A DNA stretch of 64,000 bases from Phytopythium helicoides (GCA_024867545.1 JANFNE010000010.1:992001-1056000); one strand, 5' to 3'. Counted from the stretch's first letter, positions 10,317 to 24,102 are shown. Made by a program: numbers and translations. The notes: generated by a model from the sequence alone, not told the origin.

Positions 10317-11991
10317 GATGATCGCTTTTCGGAAATGAAGAAAAGAACACAGACCGTCGAGCTACGGGCACGAGGACGAGGACCGGCAGGCAGGCTCAAG
10401 AAGTCAGAGTGGAGGTGTGCCAGCCGATGCCGATCGTCGCTTGCGACTCGAACTGTCGACCAACGTGGCAGCTGTGGCGGAAATCGCAAACTGGGACCAC
10501 CAGGTGGCGACGGGATCTCCCGCCTGGCGCAGTTGCTGGTCGCACCGCATGGAGACGCCGTACGATATTAGAGGCTGAAGCGCGCCAAGTGAGTCCACGA
10601 GAGCTGGTATAGAGGAGAGCCAAGAGCTCCCCTCGCCCGTCCCTTCCCCTCGGCTGTTTGTGCAGGCACTTCAAGCTCCGCAAAAATACTCCGAACGCTG
10701 GCTAGCTGAGACTACGTACAGTATCAGAGCGTGCAAGCTCCAGCCATGTTCAGATCGCAAGGAGGGGATCGGACCATCGGTATTTTCAGGAGAAGATGTG
10801 ACGCATCCCTATCTATTTGAGCGGATTGCGACCGAAAAAAGGTTGATGCGATCAAAACGGGTTTACCACCTGGAAGCACGCAAGGAGGGTTGAAGACTCA
10901 GCAGCTCGCACGAGCGCGAGCCATCGCGTGTCTACAGGATTCCTATAGCAGCTAAAAATGCCAGCCCCCGATATTCTTGGACGATGGCGACTAAAGTGTT
11001 CTCCTTCAAGTGAGTGCATCCGAGCAGCATTTGCCTTCCGAGGACGCGACGAGTATTTCGGGAGGACGAGGTGGAAGTTTTGCTGTGGATACGAGTCACC
11101 ACTGAGCCGAGCGTGCAGAGATTGGACGTGGCAATTGCCAAGTTGCAGAGCGTCGCGCACGTGGTCGCCCTTCCAAGTGCCACCTCTGCATTTTCCCAAG
11201 AGAAGATACACCGGCTGGTGCCGCCAACGGCCAATCGAGGCGCATGGTAATCGTCCTGCCGATCTGACGCCACCCTCGCTTCTTTGTCAAGATTATGGCC
11301 AATATATCACTGTCATGACGCGCGTACCACGATTCCCTCGCCAGCCGCTGGCGCCTGCGATCACTGCTTTCCGTCTCCATGGCTTGATGCAGTGACAATA
11401 CCACGTCAACGTCTCATCAGTGTATGTTCGCACTCCACATGCAGAAGCGTGTGTGAGCCTCACACGGCGGCTGGCGCCGCACGAGCCGAGATTTGCTTGA
11501 GATGAATCAAGCCGCGACAAGATGGCTGCGCTTTTGCAGTTCGAGTGACTTGCTATCCACGTGCATGCCGAGCAGAGAGAGGTGATCCGTCTTTACTGGG
11601 AGCGATAGGCTTCTCCCTAGGGCCTCGGCAGCAAAGGATTCAGGGCTGCCTCCAAATCGTTGCTGCTCTCAGCCATTCGTGATGGTTCGTGATGGCAAGT
11701 GTCTGTTCCGCCTGATGTGCGTTTCAACGCAATGCCAGATGCATGACATGCCCCCCGAGCCGGTTTGGTACTGTAGCTTGATGAATGTTAAACAACGCTT
11801 CTCGCTTCAGGAATTCTTGCCTCGTTCGACTAATTCTTGACAAAAGCTTGCTGAGTCCTCTTGCTTACTCGCTGTGGTATTGTTGATCATTTGTTGTTCA
11901 TTGTCATCATCTGAGATCTCAGGATGTGCATTGCAACAAAACGAAACTATGAGCCTGGTAAATCAAATTGTTGCCCAAAGTATCTTTCATG
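10317..11991. other. Long intergenic region, no gene recognised
   Basis: About 1.7 kb. Open frames up to 145 codons exist on both strands but overlap one another, lack family signatures and show arbitrary composition. An imperfect duplication (TGATGGTTCGTGATGG near 11680-11697) is the only local repeat I noticed. Confidence 0.35.
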
Positions 11992-14900
11992 TTAGTTCAG
12001 TGCCTCTAAAGTGCGCGTTCGCTCTTCTTCATGAGTCCGACGACGGGCCTGTCGGATCCATTTCAGCATACTCGACTGGATGTAGAGTCCACTCAAATAG
12101 TGATTCGTGAGTTTTGCGGAATGCAGCTGCTTGACGCACGCTCGAGCTTCATGCCACGCACGATCAAGTTGTGGCCGCATCTCAGTAGAGGAGACTGGGC
12201 TCGTGATTGCTGCCTGCTGCTGGCTTAGAGAGGAGACCTGGTGCTGGAGGCCGACGATGAGACGATCTACCAGCATGCTCTGCTTCTTTAACAAAGCTTT
12301 TGTTGCCTTCTTCTGATGTAGAGAGTCAAGCTGCGAAGCCAGCTCTCTCCTCATATCATTCCAGTACCGCACAAGATCTTCGAGCTCCTGGAATAAGATC
12401 CATAGATGAGATAGAGTTTGTGATGTGCAATAGCAGTCAACGTACCCTTTGCGTTGAAGTAATGTTCGTTCGGCCGAGTAATTGACGAAGCTCCAAAAGG
12501 TCATTCTCGAGAAGTACAACCTCGGGAAGTTGAGTATCAAACAGTCGGAGTTGGTAGCACTCGAGTGACGCGTACAAACGCGTCGCGGTCCAAAAATTCA
12601 AGCCCAACGTCGGCGTAGACTAGTCGACACTCGCGTGCACTCACTCGACCGCAAGTCACAGTCGTGACAATTTTGACAAACTCATCCAGACCGATACGTC
12701 CCACACCCGTATCATGCGCTGCAAACTCTTGTTTGTATCTCTATACGGTACCAGTCAGTTAGAAATTCAATCGCATGCAGAAAACAGAATCGTACCTCAT
12801 CAATCTGCTCCTGTCGCTTCTCCCACTGCTGCATGAAGATACCCATAACATCGTCCAGCTCAATAAAGCCAAATGTAGGGCCAACAAAAGTGACCAGATT
12901 GCCACCAGTACTGGTCAAAGCGTCAATTGCTGGAGCCTGCACACGCGGAAGCGCTCCAATATCTCGCTGGATAGCTTCAATTGCAGCTCTCGTAAGGGTG
13001 AATCCGAAAATGGTAGCTGCAGTAAGTTGGGCGGCCTCGACGCTTATGGGGCATGCACCATCATTTGTTTCGACAAGATGATTTGTTGACTTGAAGATTT
13101 TCATGTGATCGTAGAACAAGTGGGCCAGGACATGAAGATAATAGAGCACGTTGTCGTACCCAGGTTGCTCGTGGGGAAAGCTGACATCACCATTTTCGGC
13201 AACGATCGAACGAGAAAATATCCCACAGATATTCGCAAAGAAGCGCAATCGAGGATCGTCCTGGTAGGTGCATAGTGCCTCGATCAATGCGTCAAGCCAA
13301 AAGCCGACCTCAGATAATGAATCGTAGCGGCCGATAAAATAGTCGCACACAAACGGCGCAAGCGCAGCTAGACTGGCATTTTCATACTGGAGATGGTCTA
13401 CTTTGAGCAGTTCAAGCCAAATATCAAGAACCAGCGTGCGAACCTGTGCCCGTGACATGCGTACAGTTTGCTCATTTTCTGTGACTATGGTTTCTGACAA
13501 AGCGTTACTTTGGTGTTGCTGGTAATGACGCTGCTGACGATAGATGCGTAGAAACAACTCCCATCCGCGCGGAACCGTTAGAACGGTTTGCAAGGTGTGC
13601 TGACTATTCAAGCGACGAATAGTAGGCGCGAATCCTCCATCATTATCTCTGTGTGAAACCGATTGTGCAAGAGATTCAGTTGACGAACAAGACGCGGTAT
13701 TTAGTGAGCCGCCTTCATCAACTCCAATCGGTGCCAACGGTTGAGATGGTCCTGCGGATAGCGGCACAACACGCTTTTTGGTCGATGCTGACAAGGATAC
13801 ATTGCTTGTTGGGGCATTTGCACGCCGCCCACGTCCTCCCTTGGATGCCGTACTTTTGATGGCTTTGGCGTTTTCTTTGGTGACTGCTTCAATTTTCTCA
13901 GAATCTGCTTTGAAATTTGAGGGCTCGACTGCTCTGGATGAATGAGGATTGTAGCTTGCAAACACTATCTGTGGGCCAATAATCGCGCCGAACAGAGTGG
14001 CGTGGCCGCGTAGGTAAAGGCACTGATGCTGTTTGCGCCGCATAGACGCTTCACGTTCACTCGCACGTGCTGCGTCACTACCTGATACAGCACAATCGAG
14101 TAGCTGTAAATTTAACATGGCCGTTGAACCCGATATCACAGCATCGAAGAGCTTGACTAGCATTTCGCCACCCTCGATGCTCTCGGCCTGTGTTTTAACA
14201 ATAAGTATCTCCATATTAGCTACGGTACCAGTCATAACCGAGTCCATGTCTCTCTTACCCGAGTTGCCAGGCTTTGCCTCAAGATAGAGTCGTTGGTTGC
14301 GGCAACATCAACAAAGTAGCTAGCCCAAAGGTCGATATGCGTCGCAAACACGTCTTGCAACGCGCCAGGCTGGAACTCACTCAGACACGTGACAAGGAAT
14401 GGGGACGATCGAAGCTGGTCCAGCAGATCTCGATTTCCCGCCGTGGAAACTGTTGTTGCTACAGCTCCACTGAAAGCGCTCTTATCTCCTAAATGTGAAA
14501 GGCTTGATTTGCTGTCCTTGTCACTTGATGAATTATCGTCGCAGAAAATTGATCGAAGTAGATGCATGACAGCAGCTTGATCCTCCTGGGCTACACGCTC
14601 AAGCGCTGTAATTGACGCACGGGTCATGAAGCTATGCACACCTTTGGTGCTCTGAAGTAAGACCATGAGGCGGTAAAAAGATGTTACATCCTCACGATCA
14701 TGCATCTCTACGAAAAGTTGCTTGAGAAGATCAGGGCTCTCCAAAAACAGTGTCGCAAACTCGCTCACATGGGCACCGAACCACTCAAGCAAGTGCGCGT
14801 TGTCACCGGCACTAGAAGCGTCATTTGATTGGTACTGGTCGTGCCACATGGATCCTGCTGCACCTCCTGTGGTATTTCCACCCGAAGCGGTATTACCATT

Positions 14901-16985
14901 CCATAGTAGCTGGATACCTTTGTGCTTGTGAGTGAGCGCATCGAGGTGGTCGCATGCCTTCGGATCAAGCCGAAGGAACCGTTTGACAGCACCCGCGAAC
15001 TTTGTAACTGCAAAGAACAGGATACCTTGGTTCTGTGCGATAGCACTTGTTAGTATATCGGGGCTTCGATTGATCGCAGTTACAAGCAGCGATGGGTTTT
15101 GCCGCTGGCGATGGATGATAGTTTGCACCAAGGATGTAAAACCGTCATCTTTTGAGCTGTCCTGTTGGTCACCTAGCAAGTTTTCTGCTTCTTGCAAAGT
15201 TTCGAGACGTGCTGCTTCACTGCGCTGAAATTTGTCCATAATTTCTTCACTGGACGATCTCATCGCACTAAGGAGATTGCATAGCAACCGTTTTGCTTGG
15301 ACAATGTGTCCTTCCGGTTCGTTGGGTGAAGTTGAATTGAGTAAGGATGTTTCTCCTTTCTTTTTGTTGCCAAATGGCTCTTCACAAAGCAAGTCAAATG
15401 CATCCTCACAAACGCGTAGGATTGGTTCCAACGCCTCACCGGCCTGCTCATTACTTTCTGTACCTTGTATAGAGCCATCATCATCTTTTCTTGGTGCAAA
15501 TGCACCGAGAAGAACGTTCGGAATCGTTATAGCATTTGCGTCACCTCTTGCTTGCGTATAACCACGAGCGTATGGACGCAAGCCAAGCCGAACAGTTGAC
15601 CGGCGCAAGGCCATTTCTGAAGTCGTGGGAGATCCCAGCCTATTATTCGCTTCGAGGTTGCCTTGCGACTCCATGCCCAGCTTTGCCTGAAGCCCTAGTC
15701 GACCAATGGAGAGTTGACGCCGTCGGTGAATCTGTTCAGCTGCGTACACCTCCTCCAGTGATCGAAGTACAGACTTCAATGTGCTGGGTGTGCTATCACC
15801 ACTACGCTTAGCATCAGCACTAGGATCTAGCGCCTTGTATAATTGACCTCTCTCTTCTCGACTCATGGTTTCCCAAAGCGAAATCACAATTTTCACGCGT
15901 TCTTGCAGCACAGACGCTGCGAGTCTGGCTGCTTGTTTTCGAGCTTCTTCCCACGGCGAAACTACTGCTCGCTGCCTCGTCACTGCTGGCTCCTGTTCAA
16001 TCTTGCGCATCGCAACAGATGTTGCAGTCGCATTCCATAACACGATCAGTAGCTCCGGGTCAAGAAAAGGCGATAAAGTTTCGGTGACAGCTCGATGCCG
16101 TTCACTGGGGATGATGCGCTCGAATAACTATGCCACAATGTGTCAGTTCCATCGTAGAACTTGTTTATTGGCTGATGCTAACTGTACCTCAGTGACGGAG
16201 CGCAGGTTTTCGTCGACTTGCACTTTGGACGCTTCAAGCTCTCGTTCTTGGGTAGCGACCTGCTGCTCAAGTTGATCTATTCGCTTTTGCTGCTGGATCA
16301 CAACTTGTGCAAACGACTCCTGAGTCTCAAATGGTTGGTCAGGGTCGAACTGATGGTATACGCAATTCCCCAATGATCCCAGCAAGACAGATGCCACTGG
16401 TGATGAAGCCGTGACTGCGAGGGTAACACTCGCATTGCGGACAATCTGCACAACGGAGACGATCAAAAAGTTGTTGCTACTTCATTGCGCAGGGAAATCT
16501 ACCTGTCCAATCGCTTGGATACATAATGCTGCAGTGATTGGGTTGAAGCTGGCAACTCCATCACGTGAGAAGCGACCAGCATCAGAAAATCGCTCTAGCG
16601 ATTGCCACAATCGAGACATTTTGACTTCCTCGGGTCTAGACCAAGCGATCACCATGCCCAGTTAGTGCAAGAATAGTTAGAGCTCGAACATTTACGGAGC
16701 TTACACGGAATCATCTCGCATCTGTCTTGCACGGTCGCGTAGCACTGCTTCGAGGATAGTGTCTACATTAGTAGCACTGGATTCTGTGTGATTCTCTTCG
16801 ATGCTTTGGTGTGATATATTCCCATTGGGTCCAATTGCTGGGAGTTGCTGATACGAGGATGCTGACGGCTGGAGCGGGTGCGTAGGTGGGCGAGGCCGGC
16901 CAGGCTTGCCTGCTGGCGGTTTGCGCGGCTCGATAAAGTTGAATGATGGGAGGCCGATGCTTGTGAATTCCCGAGAGCGGCGCAT
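11992..16985 (-). CDS. Large uncharacterised multi-exon protein with EF-hand-like and coiled-coil regions
   Basis: Reads from MRRSREFTSIGLP (16985) to ...RTRTLEALN (11992), about 1,600 residues. A Pro-rich N-terminus is followed by exons with MSRLWQSLERF and a coiled coil (VVIQQQKRIDQLEQQVATQE). A very long exon (about 16.1-14.25 kb) has LERVAQEDQAAVMHLLRSIF. The next long exon begins MDSVMTGTVANMEILIVKT. Near 12.6 kb, HDTGVGRIGLDEFVKIV resembles an EF-hand with a defective first position. The last exons are coiled coil with KKATKALLKKQS. Introns are visible near 16.63-16.70, 16.44-16.50, 16.13-16.19, 14.24, 12.73-12.79 and 12.40-12.45 kb. One frame change occurs near 12560. I do not recognise the family; the coiled coil and EF-like part would fit a cytoskeletal or flagellar protein. 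Confidence 0.6.
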
Positions 16986-17099
16986 TTGAGCATGAGAAGT
17001 CGGGACCCGTTGAGGGAGTCAGTCTGCACTCAAGGCAAGAATAATTTGGTTCAGAAACGTCCTTGTGTATTGGCCCTGCACCTCATAATAGTAAGCTAG

Positions 17100-18513
17100 C
17101 TACAGACTTGCTGCTTGCTGCGAGTGAAGTGTTTGCTGATGGCCGGAGTGCATTTCGTGGTGGTCGTGTAGCTGTGAGTGCTGTCCATGCTGCGGTGTTC
17201 GCGGCTTGAGTCGCTTTTTCATCCTAGAGAGCTCCGACTCCATCAACTCGTGTGACCACGCGCGCATCGAGTCGATCATCTTTTTCTTGAGAAACTCATC
17301 AGCCGCGCGGTCTTCGTCGCGAGACGCTAGTGCTCTCGGAATCGAATGTTCCGTAGGCACTAGCTGGGAGCACTCCGCCGTTCATGGCGGCCTCAGCAAC
17401 TGCTGCGACACTACCATCTCTCTCCGATCCGGCGTTTGCGCCATAGATCGCCGTGCCAGCCGAGTCAGAATACGCCAGTTCATCCCCGACGCCCTTCTCC
17501 AGATAGATGGATAGATCACGAAAGAAGCCCTGCGAGGTCCTTCATGCCGTTCGGGAACACTGTTCGCATGCGTTCGATAGCCTCGGCATCCTTTTTCATC
17601 TTTTCGAGCTCCATAGCCTCGATCGACATGTTGCGCGACTGGTGTTCTTTCGGTTGCGAAGACTGCGCACCCAGCCGTTGGAGCCGCGGAAATCGTGGAT
17701 GCCGAGCTCTTCTGCAAAGCGCTTGCCGACATCGCGGATGTGCGTGTCGGTGACGGCAATCTTCTTGTCGCGGTTCATGTCGAACCAGTTTTCGACGAGG
17801 CGGTTAAGCTTCTCAAACTTGGACTTTTTGTTAATGTGCTTGGAGCAGCCCGAGATGTTGTCCTTGTAGTACGCCTTCTTGAACTCCTCCTTGCGCTTGA
17901 GGATGCGGCTGACCGTGCTCTTGTTGAGTCCGAACTGCGCTGCGAGTCGAATCCCGCTCATCTGGTCCTTGCTGCTCGCGGCGGCGCTGGCCGCGACACC
18001 TCTCTCTCCGTCCTGCTTGGTCTTTCCCGCAATCTTGGGGTCGTACTGGTACTCCTCTGCGAGCTCAATGAGCCTGATCTTGGTCTGCAGGTCGATGCTG
18101 GCGTTGGCTCCTCCCTTGCGCTTCTTGGGCGCGCTCCTCTTCGCCATCACGGGTCCCCCTGCCATCAAGGACGTGGCCGTGGCCGTGGGCATGGCCGCAA
18201 GCTCGAGCGAGGCCGCCGCCGCCGCCGAGCCGTCCGCAAGTCTCCTGTAGTCGTCCCCGCCGCCCTCAAAGTATGCCTGCTGCGCCGCGCTGGCCACAGC
18301 CGCCTGGTGCTTGGCCGCCATCTCCATGGCCGACGACATGGGCGAGCCCGCGAGCGGCAGCAGCGTGGGCGACGTGGGAAGCGCCAGCAACGCGCCGTCG
18401 TCGCCGCTCTCGTGGTCCGTGGCGCTCTGGCCGCCCGCGGACACGGAGAAGCCGTCGATGGGCGCGTCGAAGCCTGCGGAGGCGCCTAGCGACTCGCTCC
18501 TCTCGCTGTTCAT
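17100..18513 (-). CDS. CENP-B/Psq-type helix-turn-helix protein (domesticated transposase-like)
   Basis: Starts MNSERSESLG at 18513. Residues about 130-215 form a Psq/CENP-B N-terminal HTH (LQTKIRLIELAEEYQ...GIRLAAQFGLNKSTVSRILK). It is followed by a CENP-B/Tc5 DNA-binding helix block (KLNRLVENWFDMNRDKKIAV, then RDVGKRFAEELGIHDFRGSN and GWVRSLRNRKN). No DDE catalytic domain follows, so it is a DNA-binding protein, not an active transposase. The frame shifts near 17642, 17525 and 17325, and an acidic or coiled tail continues in each new frame (MSIEAMELEKMKKDAEAIER; FFRDLSIYLEKGVGDELAYS; DEFLKKKMIDSMRAWSHELM) to a stop at 17100. Total about 470 residues. Confidence 0.7.
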
Positions 18514-18725
18514 GAGCTGCGTCGGCGTCGGCGTCGGCGTCAGCTACCAAGTCGCGTAGCGTGTCATTTTCCCCCACGGGCTTACCTTGCGGAAAGGACG
18601 GCGTTCCTAATGCGACAACGACGCGCCCCCAACCAGCAACTGGCCACCAACGGGAACAGTGTAGGGGGGAGGGGAGGTTGGGGGAAAATTGCGAAAATGG
18701 ACGCAAACACAGGTTGAAGACGACT

Positions 18726-21700
18726 TCAAGGTCGGGGACCAGGGCACTGGAGGAGACCGAGGTACTGCTGCAGAAGCTTGCGGAAGAGTGCGGAACGAGC
18801 GTCGTCGAGTGGAGGATGTGTCGACTTGAGTGGGGCTGGAGTGGGCTCGAGGATGGGTATCGACTCGGGTGGATTTGAGGTGGGATGCTGATGGGGTTCG
18901 ACGCGGTGGGGAGACTTTTGCGCATGCTTGGACAGCTTTGCTAGTAGAGGATGACGGAAGGAATTGCCGTCAACATGTGTGGAGTCGGTTTCAACCTCGG
19001 CTGAATGGGGAGAGCTTGATGGAGACGGGACTTGCTTCCGACGACCGAGCTCGGACGGCGGAGTGAAGCCCACTCCTTCCAGAGCGGACACACTCGGGAG
19101 TTTCTCCATGTTAACTGGGCGGCCTCTAGCAGCTCTGATCTCTTGATCAATATGCTTTCTTGAACTCGGGATGACGGGTCTTCGGTTTGAACGCGCTTCT
19201 TTTTCATCTCGAGAGTTCAAGACTCCGACAGGCTCCCGTCCAGTCTTTTGCTGGGGAAGGCGCCATTTTCGTTGTACACGGCCCGAGGCGTGAGAGCTCA
19301 TAAATCTCGCGTCAAATTCAGGTGTGCCATCGTGATCGTAATTTGGAGCAGTTACCGTTTGGGCTCCGCGAGTCGAGTCAGCCTTTTGGGGCTCCAAGTT
19401 GGAATTGCCTTCATTATTTGTTTCTCCCTTCACTACACTTCTTGGGTCAGCTCGGCGAGCAACTGGACTCGTGTCTTCACTTCGAAATTTTTGATATCTC
19501 CGTAGCTCATGCAACGATACCTCCGTGATGGCGTTTTGACTGGGTACTTCACCAGAGGTATCATTGCTTCCGGATATTGCAGGATCCTCCTCAGTTTTAT
19601 CTCTACGTGGTGTATATAGATGAGGCAATCTGTCACGGCTCTTCAAATTGTCGTGTTGGAGCTTGCTTTCATGTTGGTGAAAGGGCTGGTTGCCATCTTG
19701 AACTTTGTTTGCTAGATGGGGTCGAGAAGGTCGTAGTCGTCTCTTTCTCCCCATTGGCATTCCAGGCGGCCTGACCTGGCTTGTTGGAACACTCGTCAAA
19801 GTTGTCAATCCTGGTGATGCTTGCCGATCAAGTGATCGGATCCACTCCGAGTGCTCAGCCATTTTTCCTTGCACCACTTCGTCATCTGCTGGAGATGGAC
19901 CCGCAAGATCAGGCCTTTTCACTAACATTTGCTGCTGTCGTGAAACTAGAAAATGCATGAATCATTAGCCTCAGATCACTCATCCAATGTCAGATATCAA
20001 TATATTACCTGGGGCACGATAGATCCGAATTCCTTGTGGTGTTGATTCGTCTCTAGGACTCTGAATTGAGCGCGCTTCAGTCGTATAAACGGCTTCGTCG
20101 ACTTTATGGTTCGCAGATCCACTGCTTTTTTGAACGACGAAGCGTGTTTTGGTTACATGATGGCGCGTGTTACTGGGATGACTCGGAGCAATTGCAGGTG
20201 CCATAGAAGGACTGGCTATGACTCGGGCTTCTTGAGTTTGCCGCCAAGCATCCGAATTTTCGTCAGGTAACTCATCAACCAGCGGCTGAAGAGCATACAT
20301 TCCTTCCAGTTCTGTGTACATGCGACTGAAATCCATTTCATGAAGATGACGCAGAGGTCGTGAAGAAGAGATAGCACTCAAAGAGGATGCAACCGACGCC
20401 GGAGCTGTAGGACTAGCCAACAGGGTTTTCGTTGCTTGGTCTTCAGTGGTGGTCTGCCAGTCAGCAAACGGAACTAAAATGCTTGGTCTATCCAATCGTG
20501 GACGTTGCTCCAGTCGCTTGATAAGATCAGCAGTTGACACAATAGCCCCAAACCTCGATCTAAAGTGTCGTGTGTTTTCAGAAGTCTCAGGTTGTTTAGT
20601 GAGCCGCTGCCAGCTCGCTTCAGAGTCATGTTGAGTGTTTTCTCGGGGTGGTTGCTCCCTACGGGTTGGTGATCGGGTCAGCTTCGACAACTTATCTAAC
20701 TCGCTTTGCTCTGAGGTACTTGTTTTGACCCGTGGAGATTCGTCTTCTGTTTCCTCAGCAGTGATGCGGTCACTTGGAAAGCTACCGCCACCTTCATCAT
20801 CAGACCAATTGTTCCAGCCTTCATCATCCACCGACGAGATTGAAATAATTACCTCTGGGACTGTCGGTATAACGTCTTCCACAACGTTCTCGGCAGTAGG
20901 ATCGAACACGGCATCTGTTGCTGTATTTTCGCCATTTTCTTCTTGCGCTTCCACCGAATCCATGAATGCTCTCCACGCATTCTCGACATCGCTTGTGTCT
21001 ACAACTTCATCTGCATATTGATGTGCGTGGTTATCATGCTCTCTTTGCTTACCTCGAGGGGTTCCGTTCGTAGGAGTGCGTTGGTCGTTTACTGCGCTTT
21101 CAGATACCTTCCTCTTGGCTGCGAGCATCGAAGCGCGCACCCTTCCCTCAAGAGTAGCCTCTTTTGATCGAGGTCGCACATTTTCGCCGCTGTCCTCGCT
21201 TTCAGCAGTCTCAGTAGCTGTGGCGGCAGTGTTTGTTGCTGACTGCAGGGCAATTGAGGCGCGGAGTTTCTTAGCTATCGGCTTTGTGCTTTTCCGTTTA
21301 CCGGTACCACTTTTTGGTGTAGATGCCTTAGACATTGCCAGTAGCTCAGCTAAAGCTGCTGCCTCCTGCTCTCGTTGAATTCGCAGCTGCTCCATAGCCT
21401 CAAATAATCGTCTTGCTCGTATGACTCTTTGTGCTTTTCGCCATATTGTTTGAATCTTGACTGCACTGCGCATGTCCAATAGTCTTCGTTTTCGTGCCAT
21501 GACATCAAGCGTTCGGAGTGCTTGGTCAACAGGGTACAGCGCCACGTGTTTAGCAAAGTGCATGAGATCACTTAGCGAGATTGAATTTGCATGCCGATCC
21601 ACGCGACGACCTCGGGCGACGGAGAAAATGTCCTGCGGACTCTCATTCTCCATGGAGACAGCAAACGACTTCGATGTCGATGTCAACTCCTTGAGCAAAC

Positions 21701-22496
21701 TTTCGGTCGTTTGCCCGAATAGTTCAATCTCCGCCACTCGTTCGCAGAAGGACTCTTTTGATCGCATCCAGCGCAGCACATTTCGTTTGATACAGTTAGC
21801 AGCAGCACGTTGTCGAACATTTTGGTACGCGTACGATTGATCGAGCTGCCTAGGGGGCCGAGTAACGCTTTGAACACGACTGATTGGTGCATCTGTATCA
21901 CTCTCTTCGTCATCACTGCTACCGTCGTCAAAGACGCCGCTTCTTTCCCATCGCTCGAGCAGCGCACGAGCGTCGACAACGACCTCAGCAAGACACACGG
22001 GTCCATCTTGCAGTTTCTGGAGCTGTTCAACGATACGCACGACGGGATCGTTTTCGTGCGAGTCACTGGCTTCAAAGTCGGTCACGATTCGCTCAGTAGT
22101 TCCGACCCATGCTTGAAGTCGTGCGCGATCCATCGGGTTGAGAATTTGAGTCGCAGACGATCTCCGACGATCGGTAGAGCTGCTGCTGGTTGAGGCTGGC
22201 ACAACTGACAGCTCTTCCATGAGGTCTCGAATTCGATCTAGAATAGCGTCCAGCGCAGTTTTGTTCTCTTTGCGCAGGAGGAACTCGTGGTGGCGAGTCT
22301 GCGCAACCCGTTCCTTCAGCCTCGATGATGGTGCGACAACTTGGAACTGCTCCTGCAGCATGGACCGACGTCGCGTCAGCGGCTGATTACGCCTGCGTAC
22401 ACATTCCAGCTTGATGTACTCTTCCTGCGTCAAGAATTCCCAGTCATCAGCGTTAGGTGGTAAGCGCAGTTGACGATAATGGTGTAGCCTTGTCAA
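18726..22496 (-). CDS. Large IQ-motif protein, otherwise uncharacterised
   Basis: Two exons: 22496-20009 and 19945-18726, with a 63-bp intron (GTAATA...TCTAG). The product is about 1,240 residues with no frame break. The N-terminus MTRLHHYRQLRLPPNADDWE is followed by a helical region. One clear IQ calmodulin-binding motif sits near residue 360 (AVKIQTIWRKAQRVIRARRL). The remainder is Ser/Thr/Glu-rich and probably disordered, with acidic EGWNNWSDDEGG. IQ proteins bind calmodulin or myosin light chains. Nothing else indicates the partner. The start codon is 287 bp from that of the divergent GET2-like gene. Confidence 0.65.
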
Positions 22497-22696
22497 ACCG
22501 CGGTCTCTGCAAGCGTGGACAGCGAGCCCTTGGGCGTGGACGTGGCCATCTTAGATCGAGCACTCCTCTACGCCATGCAGGTCAGTCTCCAACGCTGCCA
22601 ACACTATTTATACGCCGTGTTCGCAGCTCATGGAGTCATGTTGAAGTACTCTTCAACTCGCCCCCGTCACCAGGACCAAAATGGTCCTCTTCCACG

Positions 22697-22708
22697 ATTG
22701 GCTGAAAC
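22697..22708 (-). promoter_or_regulatory. ATTGGCTGAAAC motif (inverted CCAAT box) upstream of GET2-like gene
   Basis: The 12-mer ATTGGCTGAAAC contains an inverted CCAAT box and lies 76 bp before the GET2-like ATG. The same 12-mer occurs twice upstream of the tepsin-like gene (30362 and 30396). NF-Y binding is the obvious candidate; this is inference. Confidence 0.45.
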
Positions 22709-22783
22709 TCCACCTCTCCTCATTTTCATCCAATCCCATCCTCGCCCATCGCGGCCTCGACACCACAAACGATCCGGCAGCTC

Positions 22784-24102
22784 ATGGCGGAGGCGGCGGC
22801 CATGTCGGCGGCCGAGAAGCGCGCGGCGAGGCGCGCGCGCGTGCTGCAGGGCGGGGAGAGCCGGCTGAAGCTGGTGACGGGGCAGATCTCGTCGCTCAAG
22901 GCGGAGGAGGACGCGGCGGAGCGGCAGCTGGAGCGCCAGATGGACGAGCAGGCGGCCGAGTTGTTGGCGGACGCGGGCGTCTCGGCGGATCTCAAGGTGC
23001 CGACGCGCGTGGACCCCGCGCAGCGGCGGCGCGACGCGGCGGCTCGTCGCAGGAAGAAGGAGGAGGCCGTGCAGGAGCTGCTGGGCGGCAAGAAGCTGGA
23101 TGAGGAGCAGGAAAAGCCGCAAGAAGAGGAGGTGGAGGACGCGGAGAGCAAGCCGCCCACGCCAGTGGCGGCGCAGGGGGACAAGAGCGACAAGCCCAGC
23201 GGGTTCAGTCGACACTACCTCGCGCTGCAGCTGCAAGTCGCGCAGGACAAGGCCGTGGCGCTGCTGATCCTGCTCGCTGCGGTGTATATTGGTGGGGTTT
23301 GGGAGAGTTGAGATACGAGGATGGGGATGGGGCTGACGAAGGACCTATGCGTTCTGATGGCGCAGCGATGACTGTCGACCTGCGCGCGATCATTGCGGGT
23401 GAGGTGGAAAGCTATTGCACATGTTTGGTCCGGCCTAGAAGCTGATCTGTGGTGGGGTCGTCTGCAGACCTGCGGTTGGATGATGAGCTTCTGCGCTCGT
23501 ACCAAGACCTTCTCGCGCGCGGCATCCCTATCGAGTCCATCAAGCAGCGGCTGGAGAGAGAGCATGTGAGTGCTGTATGATCACCACCATAATAGTCACA
23601 GCAGCTGACCTGGTAGCCTTCGTCAGCTTGATCATGATGAGCAGGTTCGCATCGAGCAGTTTCTCTTCACGCAGCAGCGCTCTGCAGCTCTCGCAAATGA
23701 TGTGAGCAGCGCAGATGGGCTCATTCCCAGCTTTTGGGATGTGTCAGCGTTCTTGGAGACCCTAGTGGCGCACCCTCCGATCATCGTCGGCGTATTCCTG
23801 CTGCGCGTACTCATCGCAGCAGTCGCTGGCGCTGCCCACTCCATCCTCAAGCTTCCGGACGTCAAGAAGCCGCAGGAAGATGATCTCGGCTTTGTGATGA
23901 ATCTTGCACTCTCGAGCCGACCGGCTCTGAAGGGTACGATGATGTTTGAGTTGAGTGATGTCGTGTTGACACACATGACTCATTCTTTGCTTTGTACCTG
24001 TCAGGTTATGTGGTTAAGCTCCGCAAATCGGCGGACGATCTTTTCCTCTTTCTCTTCGTGCTCGTAGTTACTATCGCTGTACGTGCACTCTGGTTTGCAT
24101 GA
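22784..24102 (+). CDS. GET2/CAMLG-like ER receptor for tail-anchored protein insertion
   Basis: Five exons (22784-23291, 23366-23398, 23468-23565, 23645-23933, 24005-24102) join in phase to 341 residues. Near the N-terminus, AEKRAARRARVLQGGESRLK LVTGQ matches the conserved basic motif by which Get2/CAMLG bind the Get3 ATPase (RR..R.L..G..RL..ITG). The C-terminal half has three hydrophobic segments: ALLILLAAVYI, PPIIVGVFLLRVLIAAVAGA, and LFLFLFVLVVTIAVRALWF. This topology (cytosolic N-terminus, three membrane helices) is that of Get2. It would act with a Get1/WRB partner in the ER membrane. Sequence similarity outside the motif is low, as is usual for this family, so the call rests on motif plus topology. 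Confidence 0.72.

Noticed and set aside
10958..11395. 145-codon plus-strand frame in the long intergenic region
   Set aside because: Overlaps equally long minus-strand frames; arbitrary composition, no splice or domain support.
17100..17360. Separate small gene starting near 17360
   Set aside because: It has no ATG at that place and continues the charged tail of the CENP-B-type protein after a single-base break.
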